The notes under the pieces were generated by a model. That model saw only the letters and a program-made list of their open reading frames with translations, was not told the DNA's origin and did not search any database. From contig JAHFEG010000014.1 in assembly GCA_023248595.1 (NCBI GenBank), positions 1 to 53,780 on the forward strand: 53,780 nucleotides of DNA, given 5' to 3'. A program made the translations under genes and the position numbers. Positions within the stretch are counted from its first letter, which is position 1, and each line of letters begins with the position of its first letter. Below are positions 8,296 through 16,782 of this stretch, piece after piece. Source of the DNA: Myxococcales bacterium. GTDB taxonomy: Bacteria > Myxococcota > UBA727 > JABDBI01.

Positions 8296-10001
8296 TATCT
8301 TGTCCTCTTCTTTACAGTGCCCTTGATCTCATCATCGTCAAATGATTGACACTTTAAATCTGCAGTCATTTGGAAGTGAACCGCCTGAAGCACTTGGCGC
8401 GCTCTACCTTTTTCAACATTAACAACACAAGGCACCTTAGCCAAAGCTGCATAGATTGTATCTACAGCCTCGAAACCAGAAGTCTCACCATTGAGGCGGA
8501 GCTTCTGATCTGCAATATCAAGTTCAGTTACTTTCAATTGAATTTGAGGAGAAATTGCCTTAGAAATTTCCAGATAAATATCTGCTGCACTTTTTTCTGG
8601 AATTCCCAAATCTCCTTGACCCAAAATTTGCTCTTTAATCATAGACAAGCAACGTGGACCGGAGTCAATTTTTTTACCCAAAACACCTTCACAAGCAGCC
8701 ATTTCATCTGCTTTTAAATTTTCTGCTTCTTTTGCTGTCAGCGAATTTTTCAAAAAACCATATCCCAAAAGCAGCACGAGTAATATCGATCCCCATAAAA
8801 GCAAAATCCGTCCGCGCGAACGCAGGAAAGTCAACTCGCCACGCCAAGTAAATTCGCCTTTTCTAAGGTCAAAATGATTCTGCTTTTTCCCAGAGACTGA
8901 TCCCGAGATCGCATAGCTTGTTGCCAAAGCTGCTTCTGCTTTTTCTGGAGCATGCCCTTCGGGGCACTGTATTTTAATGTTGGGCGCTACCAAAACCTTC
9001 AAGTCATTTTCAGCATGGGTTTTGATCTTCAACATTTCATAAAAATATTGATCTAAATTTTTGATCTTGCTGCCACCACCAGTTAAGAAAATTTGCGTGC
9101 ATTCCTCTTGGCCCTGCGACTGCAATGCCAATACAGTTTGTCTGAGTTCTCTAATGACAGGCAAGTAAGATTCTTTTAACGCCTCACTCATTAAATGCTG
9201 TTCAAGCAGTTTGGCTTTTTCCGTTTCTGTTTCGATAAAACCCGTTTCTATTTTTCTTTTTTCAGCCTCAGGAAACGACAGGCGCAATTTCTCCATTAAA
9301 TTTTGGGTAACATCGTACCCACCACGCAAAACAGTTCGCGCCGATAAAATACGATCAAGACTACCCACGCAAATGCTACTACTATGAAAACCTAAATCTA
9401 TAATAGCAAAAGTTTTGCTGGAGCCAGGTATTTTTTTGCGAATCAAATGCTGTAATAAATCAAAAAGTCCCGCTGCTTTATGCGTAATGTAACGCGGATT
9501 AAGCTTAGCTACTTGCAGCAACTTCAAATATGCATCAACCGAAATTTTCTTGGCAAAGGCCACTAAAATTTGATTTTGTTCTTGTGCTTCTACGTTTGCT
9601 TTTTCTAGGTGGGGACGAGGTTTTTGCAGAAACCAAGATAAAACAAGGTCATCAATATCAAGCGGCAACTGCGCATCTAAAAGTCCTCCCAGCACCGCTT
9701 GAATTTTTTTAGTATTGGTAAAAGGCACAGACAAAGAACGCACCTGGGCATCAGCTCCTGATAAACCAGAAATGATCATGCCTTCTTCAAAAAAACCTTC
9801 TGCTTTAAGCGCTAACAAAGCCGCTTGTTGCTGCTGCAACTGTATCGGAAGACTGCCTTCTTCTTCAGTGAAACTAAAATCCGATAAGAGCTTTTCTGCG
9901 TAGGCCACAACTTCAAAATCCGTGGCACGATTACGACTTTCTAAGTGGGTTACCTTGATGCTGTATGTTCCCACATCGAGTCCGATTACTCGCCTTGCCA
10001 T
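8295..10001 (-). CDS. gspL: Type II secretion system protein GspL (PilM-like cytoplasmic domain)
   Basis: Links the GspE ATPase to the inner-membrane platform. 568 residues, longer than the roughly 400 of gammaproteobacterial GspL. The cytoplasmic part (1 to about 390) has an actin/PilM-like fold with the phosphate-1 motif LDVGTYSIKV near the N-terminus and a later IDLG segment. One TM follows (about 398-416, ILLLWGSILLVLLLGYGFL), then a periplasmic domain. A strong Shine-Dalgarno (GAGAGGAG) precedes ATG 10001. The PilM-like N-terminus blurs the line between T2SS and type IV pili; the operon settles it as GspL. Confidence 0.88.
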   Translation of the reverse strand: MARRVIGLDVGTYSIKVTHLESRNRATDFEVVAYAEKLLSDFSFTEEEGSLPIQLQQQQAALLALKAEGFFEEGMIISGLSGADAQVRSLSVPFTNTKKIQAVLGGLLDAQLPLDIDDLVLSWFLQKPRPHLEKANVEAQEQNQILVAFAKKISVDAYLKLLQVAKLNPRYITHKAAGLFDLLQHLIRKKIPGSSKTFAIIDLGFHSSSICVGSLDRILSARTVLRGGYDVTQNLMEKLRLSFPEAEKRKIETGFIETETEKAKLLEQHLMSEALKESYLPVIRELRQTVLALQSQGQEECTQIFLTGGGSKIKNLDQYFYEMLKIKTHAENDLKVLVAPNIKIQCPEGHAPEKAEAALATSYAISGSVSGKKQNHFDLRKGEFTWRGELTFLRSRGRILLLWGSILLVLLLGYGFLKNSLTAKEAENLKADEMAACEGVLGKKIDSGPRCLSMIKEQILGQGDLGIPEKSAADIYLEISKAISPQIQLKVTELDIADQKLRLNGETSGFEAVDTIYAALAKVPCVVNVEKGRARQVLQAVHFQMTADLKCQSFDDDEIKGTVKKRTR

Positions 10002-10033
10002 TGATGGACTCCTCTCATGCGCTTGTCATCCTA

Positions 10034-11335
10034 TTAATTATTACGAAAGTAATATTTTTCTTCCGTATTATCTACGACACGGGTTATCAAAGTCAAAGTC
10101 CGTGTAACATTGTTTACAGTTGCAGAGGCCGTTAATTTAAAATTTGTGGACTTCACATCTAACACACTTTCACAAGACGCTGTATCCACATTCATACCAC
10201 GTGTCTGCAAAAAACTCATAAATCCTTGCGGACTGACTGCACCAAGACCTTGGGTTTGATAATCCCGCCAGCCCTTCACCGTTTCATCTATAAAAACAGT
10301 ATTTTGCAATAACAAATCTTGAGGATTCATCGCACAAAAACGAACTAAAGTTTCAACCACTTGATCCTTGGCTGATAAAATATTTACTCTCCCTGCATTT
10401 CCATAGATTGTGAGTGCGTCACTAAAAGCACGCATGTGGTGATCTGTCATTCCATGAACCAAGCGCAATTCTTCCAAACTATCGAAATAAGCATTTTTAG
10501 GAAGGATATTTTTGTCTACTTGGTAAGGGTCTTTTTCTGAGCCGCCGGTACCATGACTCCAATCTGCAGCTAACCCATAGGCATCTACTCTCACTTCATC
10601 AATGTCGATATAGTCAAAGATATTTGCGATCAGGGAAGGGCGATCCACTCTCACACCTTTTGCTCCTCGCCCCTCAAATAAGTCATCATAACGTTTAGGC
10701 GCAATCAGAGCTGCCAGCAATTTTTGAGTAACAGTGCGTTTTTGAGCATTTGTGTCCCTTGCCCAGTTCCGTAAGGAAATTTTACTTTCTTCATCTTGAG
10801 TCAATATACTAAAAGTACCCTCGAATGCTCCAAAGCCACCTTCCGGTGGTGAAAATGAGTCCTTAGAATCTTCTTTCTTTTTGTTTTCCTCTTCTTTTCT
10901 TTTTTCACGCCGCTTTTCTAAAGCTTCGTCCACTTCAAGGCCAAACGAACTTGCTAAATCTCCAGAAGTAAGACCTTTAAACGTATCAGTGTCCAGCGGC
11001 AACATTTCCCATAAAGTATAAGCCGGTAACGCAACACCAAAACTGGCAAACTGAGCAATATAAGGCTGTATTCTTCCTTGGATAATTAAAAATAAGCGCG
11101 CCACATTCAGCGCCCCTTCTGCTAAAGCCTCGGCTTTAAGCGCATCTCTTTCGTTCAGGGCAATCTTATAACGAATCGTTTCATTGTAGCTTAAATCTGC
11201 CACCACAGATGTCATAAGCGCCAAGGAAATCATGACCAATAGCAAAGCCATTCCACGTAATTTCTTATCTTGCTTTGGCGAAGATCGCTTTCCCAAAGGT
11301 GTCAGAAAAATTTTTTTGAGACTAACAAACGCCAT
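10034..11335 (-). CDS. gspK: Type II secretion minor pseudopilin GspK
   Basis: Large minor pseudopilin that caps the pseudopilus tip with GspI and GspJ. 433 residues. The prepilin site is unusual in sequence but canonical in layout: KKLRG|MALLLVMISLALM, cleavage after Gly28, then a hydrophobic helix. The globular domain shows the family's Asp-rich segment (DYIDIDEVR) and GRVNILSA. A charged, low-complexity Lys/Glu insert lies around residues 155-180. Between gspJ and gspL in standard order. Confidence 0.9.
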   Translation of the reverse strand: MAFVSLKKIFLTPLGKRSSPKQDKKLRGMALLLVMISLALMTSVVADLSYNETIRYKIALNERDALKAEALAEGALNVARLFLIIQGRIQPYIAQFASFGVALPAYTLWEMLPLDTDTFKGLTSGDLASSFGLEVDEALEKRREKRKEEENKKKEDSKDSFSPPEGGFGAFEGTFSILTQDEESKISLRNWARDTNAQKRTVTQKLLAALIAPKRYDDLFEGRGAKGVRVDRPSLIANIFDYIDIDEVRVDAYGLAADWSHGTGGSEKDPYQVDKNILPKNAYFDSLEELRLVHGMTDHHMRAFSDALTIYGNAGRVNILSAKDQVVETLVRFCAMNPQDLLLQNTVFIDETVKGWRDYQTQGLGAVSPQGFMSFLQTRGMNVDTASCESVLDVKSTNFKLTASATVNNVTRTLTLITRVVDNTEEKYYFRNN

Positions 11336-11357
11336 TTATAAAATCCTTCGCTCCTTT

Positions 11358-11999
11358 TCATTGGATATCAATGGGATCCGTGATCCAAATTTCTGTTTGC
11401 GTTACAAATTTTTGCTCAACATCATTTTCAAGTAAAGCAACCATTTCAATTAAAACACGCAAAGGAAGACTTCTTTGCATGGCAACGCCTTCCGTTTGCC
11501 ACTCACTATCCCAATTTTTCATTTTGTGATTCCAATACTTAAATTCAATACTTTTCACGTTGGGACAAAGAACTTGCGCACGTCCTTCTTCTCCAAGCTG
11601 TCCAGTTGGATTTACTTTTTCTTTGCGCATCAAAGAGGGCTGCGCTTTCTTAATATCTGAATCGACAAAATAGCTTATCTCTCTTTGGTCACTTTCTTTC
11701 GCGTCTTTCATCCGAACAAAACCACCAAAAGCCACAAAAGACAAAGAAGATTTCTCTCCTTTAAACTGGGTATTGATCACAGCATAATTGGGATTCTTAT
11801 GTGCACTAATATAGGCCATCGAAATTTCTCGAGCCATGCGCGACATTGCTTGCCTAATTAAATAATAACGATTGGAGATGCCATCGACGCGCTCTTTAAC
11901 TTCGATTGAAGAGTTCAATGTGGTCATCAGCATAATACCAATGATGGCCAACAAAGCACCGGCGATTAAGATCTCAATTAATGAAAATCCGCGTTTCAT
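11358..11999 (-). CDS. gspJ: Type II secretion minor pseudopilin GspJ
   Basis: Minor pseudopilin of the tip complex. 213 residues with the type III (prepilin) signal MKRG|FSLIEILIAGALLAIIG: short basic leader, Gly at -1, Phe at +1, Glu at +5. Start ATG overlaps the gspI stop codon (ATGA), so it is translationally coupled to gspI. Confidence 0.92.
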   Translation of the reverse strand: MKRGFSLIEILIAGALLAIIGIMLMTTLNSSIEVKERVDGISNRYYLIRQAMSRMAREISMAYISAHKNPNYAVINTQFKGEKSSLSFVAFGGFVRMKDAKESDQREISYFVDSDIKKAQPSLMRKEKVNPTGQLGEEGRAQVLCPNVKSIEFKYWNHKMKNWDSEWQTEGVAMQRSLPLRVLIEMVALLENDVEQKFVTQTEIWITDPIDIQ

Positions 12000-12622
12000 G
12001 GGGTGGTACCCTTAGCACCGCCTATGGCAGGCTTGGCTCCCGGTGGTGTAAAACCAGGAGACAATATGGCTTGGTCTGGCAATTGCGCTGCCAATATTGA
12101 CATCGCTGTTCGATCAACCACATGGGTTACAACACGCATTTCATCGTCTACTTCCCCATCTTTCCAGCGCACAATTAAAACCAGCTCTTTTAAAGAATCC
12201 CCCAGAGTCGTCGAAATTAGTCCAAAAAACGGAGCCAGCATGTTGGCACTAAAGTCCATACCACCTTTATTAGCCCCATCTCCGCTCTGCGCTTTAATAC
12301 CTTTGGCAATTGATTCTGGATTGGGCGGCGGCATATCAAATCGATAAGCAAAACATTCCCACTGAAAATCGGCATAACCTTCTTCTTCAAAATTTCCATT
12401 TGCTGTATAATCTGTTTTAGGAAAGCCGTTTTTACTTAAATCATATTTGCAATCGATGATTTTACTGCGTGCTAATTCGGTCGCTATCGTTAGAAGTCTT
12501 CCCTTCTCAGCCATGCGCATCGAACGAGATTGCGCCATGAATAACGCAAGTAAAGACATGCCCATGATGGCCAACGCCACCATGACTTCTAAAAGCGTAA
12601 ATCCGCGTCCTTTATTTTTCAA
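11996..12622 (-). CDS. gspI: Type II secretion minor pseudopilin GspI
   Basis: Minor pseudopilin. The prepilin motif RG|FTLLEVMVALAIMG is clear. No ATG is available near the leader. TTG at 12622 gives the compact leader MKNKGRG and overlaps the gspH stop by 11 bases; an in-frame TTG at 12643 would add seven residues and extend the overlap. I prefer 12622 because the gspH leader has the same MKN...RG form after a GTG start. The C-terminus is Pro/Gly-rich. Coupled downstream to gspJ through an ATGA overlap. Confidence 0.88.
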   Translation of the reverse strand: MKNKGRGFTLLEVMVALAIMGMSLLALFMAQSRSMRMAEKGRLLTIATELARSKIIDCKYDLSKNGFPKTDYTANGNFEEEGYADFQWECFAYRFDMPPPNPESIAKGIKAQSGDGANKGGMDFSANMLAPFFGLISTTLGDSLKELVLIVRWKDGEVDDEMRVVTHVVDRTAMSILAAQLPDQAILSPGFTPPGAKPAIGGAKGTTP

Positions 12623-13220
12623 TTTCAGGCTCAATATTTTCAATGACGACCTCGCCAGTCAGAGGCTGCGTCACAAGCGTCAGCACATGCTCTCCCGCCT
12701 CATCATCCGTTAAAGTAATTTGAGCTTCCTGAGTGTAACCATCTGGGAAAAAATATAAGGCAGCCTCCCCTGATCGCGCACGTTCGTTCATATAATCTGC
12801 CCAAAATCCCCAGAAACGAATGCCATTTGGCAATTGTTGTTTGACACCAAACTCGCCTTCGTCTGGCTTAAAAGCAGGAGGTTTGGCATACTTTTTATCT
12901 TTATCTTCATTTTGAAATATACCAAGTTTTCCTCCCTCTTCCCCGTCTTCTTCCTCGGATAGATGTACTTGATCATTGGATACTTCCACCCAGTACCGAC
13001 CTGCATCCATGTCAAAAACAATGCGATGCGCTTTATTTGATAATGCCGCTTTGGAGTAAGTATCCCGAATAAGACCAAGCAGTTGATTTGCCGTCTCTTT
13101 AAGCTGTACTCGGGTCAATGATCGAAACGTCGGAATCGCAATCGCCAAAAACAAGGCAATCAAAAGCATCGCAACTAAAATTTCGAGAACTGTAAACCCT
13201 CGATGGCAACGATTTTTCAC
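12612..13220 (-). CDS. gspH: Type II secretion minor pseudopilin GspH
   Basis: Minor pseudopilin. Prepilin motif CHRG|FTVLEILVAMLLIAL. GTG at 13220 gives the leader MKNRCHRG and lies just past the gspG stop. The open frame extends to ATG 13256, which would overlap gspG by 32 bases and add a hydrophobic N-terminus (MMWAIGL) untypical of a prepilin leader. The globular domain has an acidic loop (SEEEDGEEGG). Neither start has a strong Shine-Dalgarno, so coupling to gspG is likely. Confidence 0.88.
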   Translation of the reverse strand: MKNRCHRGFTVLEILVAMLLIALFLAIAIPTFRSLTRVQLKETANQLLGLIRDTYSKAALSNKAHRIVFDMDAGRYWVEVSNDQVHLSEEEDGEEGGKLGIFQNEDKDKKYAKPPAFKPDEGEFGVKQQLPNGIRFWGFWADYMNERARSGEAALYFFPDGYTQEAQITLTDDEAGEHVLTLVTQPLTGEVVIENIEPEIEK

Positions 13221-13224
13221 AGCA

Positions 13225-13665
13225 TTAACTGTCCGCAGTCCAATTGCCCACATCATCTTCGGTATTTTCCACGCCGTCAGGCCCTTTGGAGCGAATATCT
13301 GGTTTCTTGCGATTTTTCTCTCCAGGATAAATATACATAAATTCGTGACCCCAGGGATCCATAGGAACTTTATCCATGTAAGGCTCCCCTCTTGGCGGAT
13401 TCACTAATGCATCAAATCCTTCTGAAGCAGACGGATAGTGTCCAAATTCTAAGCGATACATATCTAATTGCTTACTAATTTCATAAGCTTGGCTTCGGGC
13501 TGCACTCACTTCACCCTTTGCTAATTGGCTCATAACATAAACGCCAATCCCTGCCATAATAAGCCCAATCAAAGTCAAAACAATCATCATTTCAATCAAA
13601 GAAAATCCACGCAAAGCAGGCAAGGGATTTTTTTGAACTAAACCTAATTTTTCTTCTATTTTCAT
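13225..13665 (-). CDS. gspG: Type II secretion major pseudopilin GspG
   Basis: Main subunit of the periplasmic pseudopilus. 146 residues, family length. Prepilin site LPALRG|FSLIEMMIVLTLIG with a long leader of about 20 residues. The C-terminal calcium-site pattern (IRSKGPDGVENTEDDVGNW) and the YPSASEGFDALV segment are diagnostic. A strong GAGGGG Shine-Dalgarno fits its need for high expression. Confidence 0.96.
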   Translation of the reverse strand: MKIEEKLGLVQKNPLPALRGFSLIEMMIVLTLIGLIMAGIGVYVMSQLAKGEVSAARSQAYEISKQLDMYRLEFGHYPSASEGFDALVNPPRGEPYMDKVPMDPWGHEFMYIYPGEKNRKKPDIRSKGPDGVENTEDDVGNWTADS

Positions 13666-13677
13666 TAACGTCCCCTC

Positions 13678-14922
13678 TCATTTTACCAATTGTGACATTT
13701 GCATAATCGGTGTGAGAATTGCAAAAACAATAAAACCAACACTACCACCCATAATCACAATCATGATTGGTTCAAGCAAGCTGGTCAACATCCCTACCCT
13801 GATTTGCACTTGCTGTTCGTATGAAATTGCCACACGTGTCAGCATTTGTTCAAGCTGGCCGGACTTCTCACCAATAGCAATCATATGCGTTACCATGGGG
13901 GGAAAGCAACCACTGCGCTTGAGCGGTGTCGCAATATCCTCACCTTCTCTAACCGCATCTCGCACATCGTCGATGGTTTTTTCTAAAATTGAATTAGCTA
14001 AAACATTGCGCACAATTTGCAAACTTGTCAGCAAAGGCACGCCACTGGCTAAAAGTGTCGATAGCGTACGCGAAAACCTGGCAACTGAAATCATGCGACT
14101 AATAGGGCCAAAAACAGGTGCTTTTAATTTTAAACCATCCCACTTCAGCCGCCCCTTGGGGGTCTTAATAAAACGCAAAGCAAAAAAGATAAAAATACCC
14201 AGTAGAATAATAACCAGCCACCAAAAATTGCTCAAGAAACTGCTAAGACCAATCAACATGCGTGTCATCAGTGGCAACTGGATTTTCGCATGGATAAAAA
14301 CCTGCGCAATGCGCGGCACCACGGTAGTCAACATAATGATCATCACAATACCGCCGATCAACATCATGACCGAAGGATAAAGCATAGCGCCCATCACGCG
14401 GCTTTTTAATTGCGCCTGCCCTTCTAAAAATTCTGCCAAGCGCTCAAGGACCACTTCAAGAGCACCTGAAGATTCACCTGCTCGCACCATGTTCACATAA
14501 ATATTAGAAAAACATTTGTGTTTGCCTAAAGCGTCAGCTAAAGACAAACCTTCATTCACATCGCTTTTGATTTCCGAAAAAACACGTTTTAAATTTTGGT
14601 TCTCGATTTGCTCAATCATGGCGTTAAGCGCATCCACCATAGGAACCCCAGCTTGCAACAATGTCGCCAATTGACGCGTGGCGACACCTAAACTTTCAGC
14701 TGAAATTCGTTGAAATAAAGCCCGAAATCGGACTTCACTGGAGAGCAAATCTTTATGTTTTTTAGAAGACGATATAACCTGGCCACCCGATTCTTTCATA
14801 TCGGTGACAAAAATGCCTTCGCGACGCAAAAGTACACGCAATGATTTCACGCTATCAGCTTCTTTTAAGCCTTTGGCATGTTTTCCCTTCGCATCTAGTC
14901 CTTTGTACTCATAAATCGGCAT
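13678..14922 (-). CDS. gspF: Type II secretion inner-membrane platform protein GspF
   Basis: Polytopic inner-membrane protein that couples GspE to pseudopilus assembly. 414 residues with two tandem T2SSF domains (about 75-200 and 280-405) and three TM helices (around 175-195, 225-245 and 380-400). The N-terminal MPIYEYKGLDAKGK is characteristic of the family. Confidence 0.95.
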   Translation of the reverse strand: MPIYEYKGLDAKGKHAKGLKEADSVKSLRVLLRREGIFVTDMKESGGQVISSSKKHKDLLSSEVRFRALFQRISAESLGVATRQLATLLQAGVPMVDALNAMIEQIENQNLKRVFSEIKSDVNEGLSLADALGKHKCFSNIYVNMVRAGESSGALEVVLERLAEFLEGQAQLKSRVMGAMLYPSVMMLIGGIVMIIMLTTVVPRIAQVFIHAKIQLPLMTRMLIGLSSFLSNFWWLVIILLGIFIFFALRFIKTPKGRLKWDGLKLKAPVFGPISRMISVARFSRTLSTLLASGVPLLTSLQIVRNVLANSILEKTIDDVRDAVREGEDIATPLKRSGCFPPMVTHMIAIGEKSGQLEQMLTRVAISYEQQVQIRVGMLTSLLEPIMIVIMGGSVGFIVFAILTPIMQMSQLVK

Positions 14923-14941
14923 TTTTTCTTAAAACTCACTT

Positions 14942-16720
14942 TTAGGGCGTCTCAATGGCAACGGCATCTTCTCTGGTCACACGTGTGACTTCCTCTATCG
15001 TCGTCATACCTTGTCGCACTTTTTCAGCCCCATCTTCGCGCAAAGTCACCATTCCTTGCTCACGTGCTTTGGTTTTAATGGTATTGGAATCAGCATTTTG
15101 CAAAATTAATTGACGTATATTTTCATCCACCAACATGAGTTCAAAGATTCCCATACGACCCAGGTACCCTTTGTGCTGGCAAAGATCACAACCCTTGCCA
15201 CGCCAAAGCTGTTTAATCTCTTTAGGATTTAAGCCCAATTCTGACAATTCTTCACGTGTAGGGACATAAGATTCTTTGCATGTTGAACAAATCGTTCTCA
15301 CCAAACGCTGCGCTAAAACTGCCATCAAAGAACTCGCCACCAAAAAAGGCTCGACTTGCATGTCGACTAAACGTGTCACTGCGCCTGGAGCATCATTGGT
15401 ATGCACCGTGGAAAAAACCAAGTGACCTGTTAATGAAGCTTGCGTGGCGATTTCCGCAGTTTCACGATCACGAATTTCTCCAACCATGATGACATCTGGA
15501 TCTTGGCGCAAAAATGAACGCAAACCAGAAGCAAAGGTCAAATCAATTTTAGAATTGACTTGCACTTGTCCTACGCCATTGAGCTGATATTCGACAGGAT
15601 CTTCAATGGTCAAAATATTGAGTTCTGGCTTATTGATTTGCGATAAACAAGCATACAGCGTCGATGTTTTTCCCGATCCCGTTGGACCTGACACTAAAAA
15701 AATACCGTGGGAAGCATGGATTAATTGTTCAATCGCTTTTAAATTTCTGGGAGAGAAACCAAGGGAGGGCAAATCTTGCATAATATTGGAACGTTCCAAT
15801 AAACGCATCACAATACGCTCACCATAACCCGTCGGGACACTTGACACACGTACGTCAAAATCTCTGCCGGCCACTTTTAAACGAATACGACCATCTTGCG
15901 GTAACCGTTTTTCAGCGATGTTTAAGCCTGCCATAATTTTGACACGGCTAATAATCGAGTTTTGAAAACGTTTGGGTGGTTTAATGATTTCGTATAAAAT
16001 TCCGTCGATGCGAAAACGAACCATCAATTCTCGTTCAAAGGGTTCAACATGAATATCGCTCGCTCGATCTTTCACGGCCTGGCTCATCAGCGAGTTAACC
16101 AGCCTGATAATCGGTGCTTCATCATCACCTTCAACATCAAGTAAATCGACGATTTCTTCTTCTAAAGCACCCTTTAAATCCGTCGACTCGGTTTCTTCAA
16201 GCTCCGCCACAGCACTTTCTGCCTGACGAATCGCTCTATCGTAAGCACGATTGATGGCTGAGGTAATCACCTCAGGAGCCGCAACTCCTAAATCTAACTC
16301 ACGTCCAAAAAGCAAACGCAGCTCATCGTGTGTCGCCATGTCAAGCGCATCAAAGCAAGCAAGCTGCAAATTGCCTGACGCTGTAAACCCTAGAGGCAAC
16401 ACCCGATTTTGTTTGGCAAAACTAATGGGAACCTGTCTGAGCATGTCGTCGGGAATCTCATCAACATTAATACTTTCGAGGTAGGGCAAATCCATTTGCA
16501 CAGAAATTGCTTTCGCTAATTGAACTGAGGTAATTCGCTTAGCAGCAACAAGTAACTCGCCAATGCGCCCACCTTTTTCTTCCTGTGTTTGCAATACTTG
16601 CTCAATATGCTCTGGCAAAACACCAAATAATGCGCGCAAAACCTCGCCAAGAGGCTTACCCCATAGTTGTTTAGGATCGACACGAAGCGATTTATCTTCT
16701 GCCTGTCGTTCACCTTGCAT
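14942..16720 (-). CDS. gspE: Type II secretion ATPase GspE
   Basis: Hexameric cytoplasmic ATPase that powers pseudopilus assembly. 592 residues: N-terminal MshEN/GspE_N domain (about 20-160) that docks to GspL, then the ATPase core with Walker A GPTGSGKT (345-352), an Asp-box region and Walker B-type VMVGEIRDRETAE. A four-Cys zinc module (TICSTC ... CDLC) is present, as in GspE/PilB of this type. Its cognate platform genes gspF and gspL lie in the same operon. Confidence 0.96.
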   Translation of the reverse strand: MQGERQAEDKSLRVDPKQLWGKPLGEVLRALFGVLPEHIEQVLQTQEEKGGRIGELLVAAKRITSVQLAKAISVQMDLPYLESINVDEIPDDMLRQVPISFAKQNRVLPLGFTASGNLQLACFDALDMATHDELRLLFGRELDLGVAAPEVITSAINRAYDRAIRQAESAVAELEETESTDLKGALEEEIVDLLDVEGDDEAPIIRLVNSLMSQAVKDRASDIHVEPFERELMVRFRIDGILYEIIKPPKRFQNSIISRVKIMAGLNIAEKRLPQDGRIRLKVAGRDFDVRVSSVPTGYGERIVMRLLERSNIMQDLPSLGFSPRNLKAIEQLIHASHGIFLVSGPTGSGKTSTLYACLSQINKPELNILTIEDPVEYQLNGVGQVQVNSKIDLTFASGLRSFLRQDPDVIMVGEIRDRETAEIATQASLTGHLVFSTVHTNDAPGAVTRLVDMQVEPFLVASSLMAVLAQRLVRTICSTCKESYVPTREELSELGLNPKEIKQLWRGKGCDLCQHKGYLGRMGIFELMLVDENIRQLILQNADSNTIKTKAREQGMVTLREDGAEKVRQGMTTIEEVTRVTREDAVAIETP

Positions 16721-16782
16721 TTGCTTTACCCATCAAGCACATTTTCAAGCACCTTCAATCAACAATTACGTACGGCTGGCCA

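Noticed and set aside
13712..14380. 222-codon plus-strand ORF opposite gspF
   Set aside because: Antisense shadow of a certain gene; no ribosome site or recognisable protein features.
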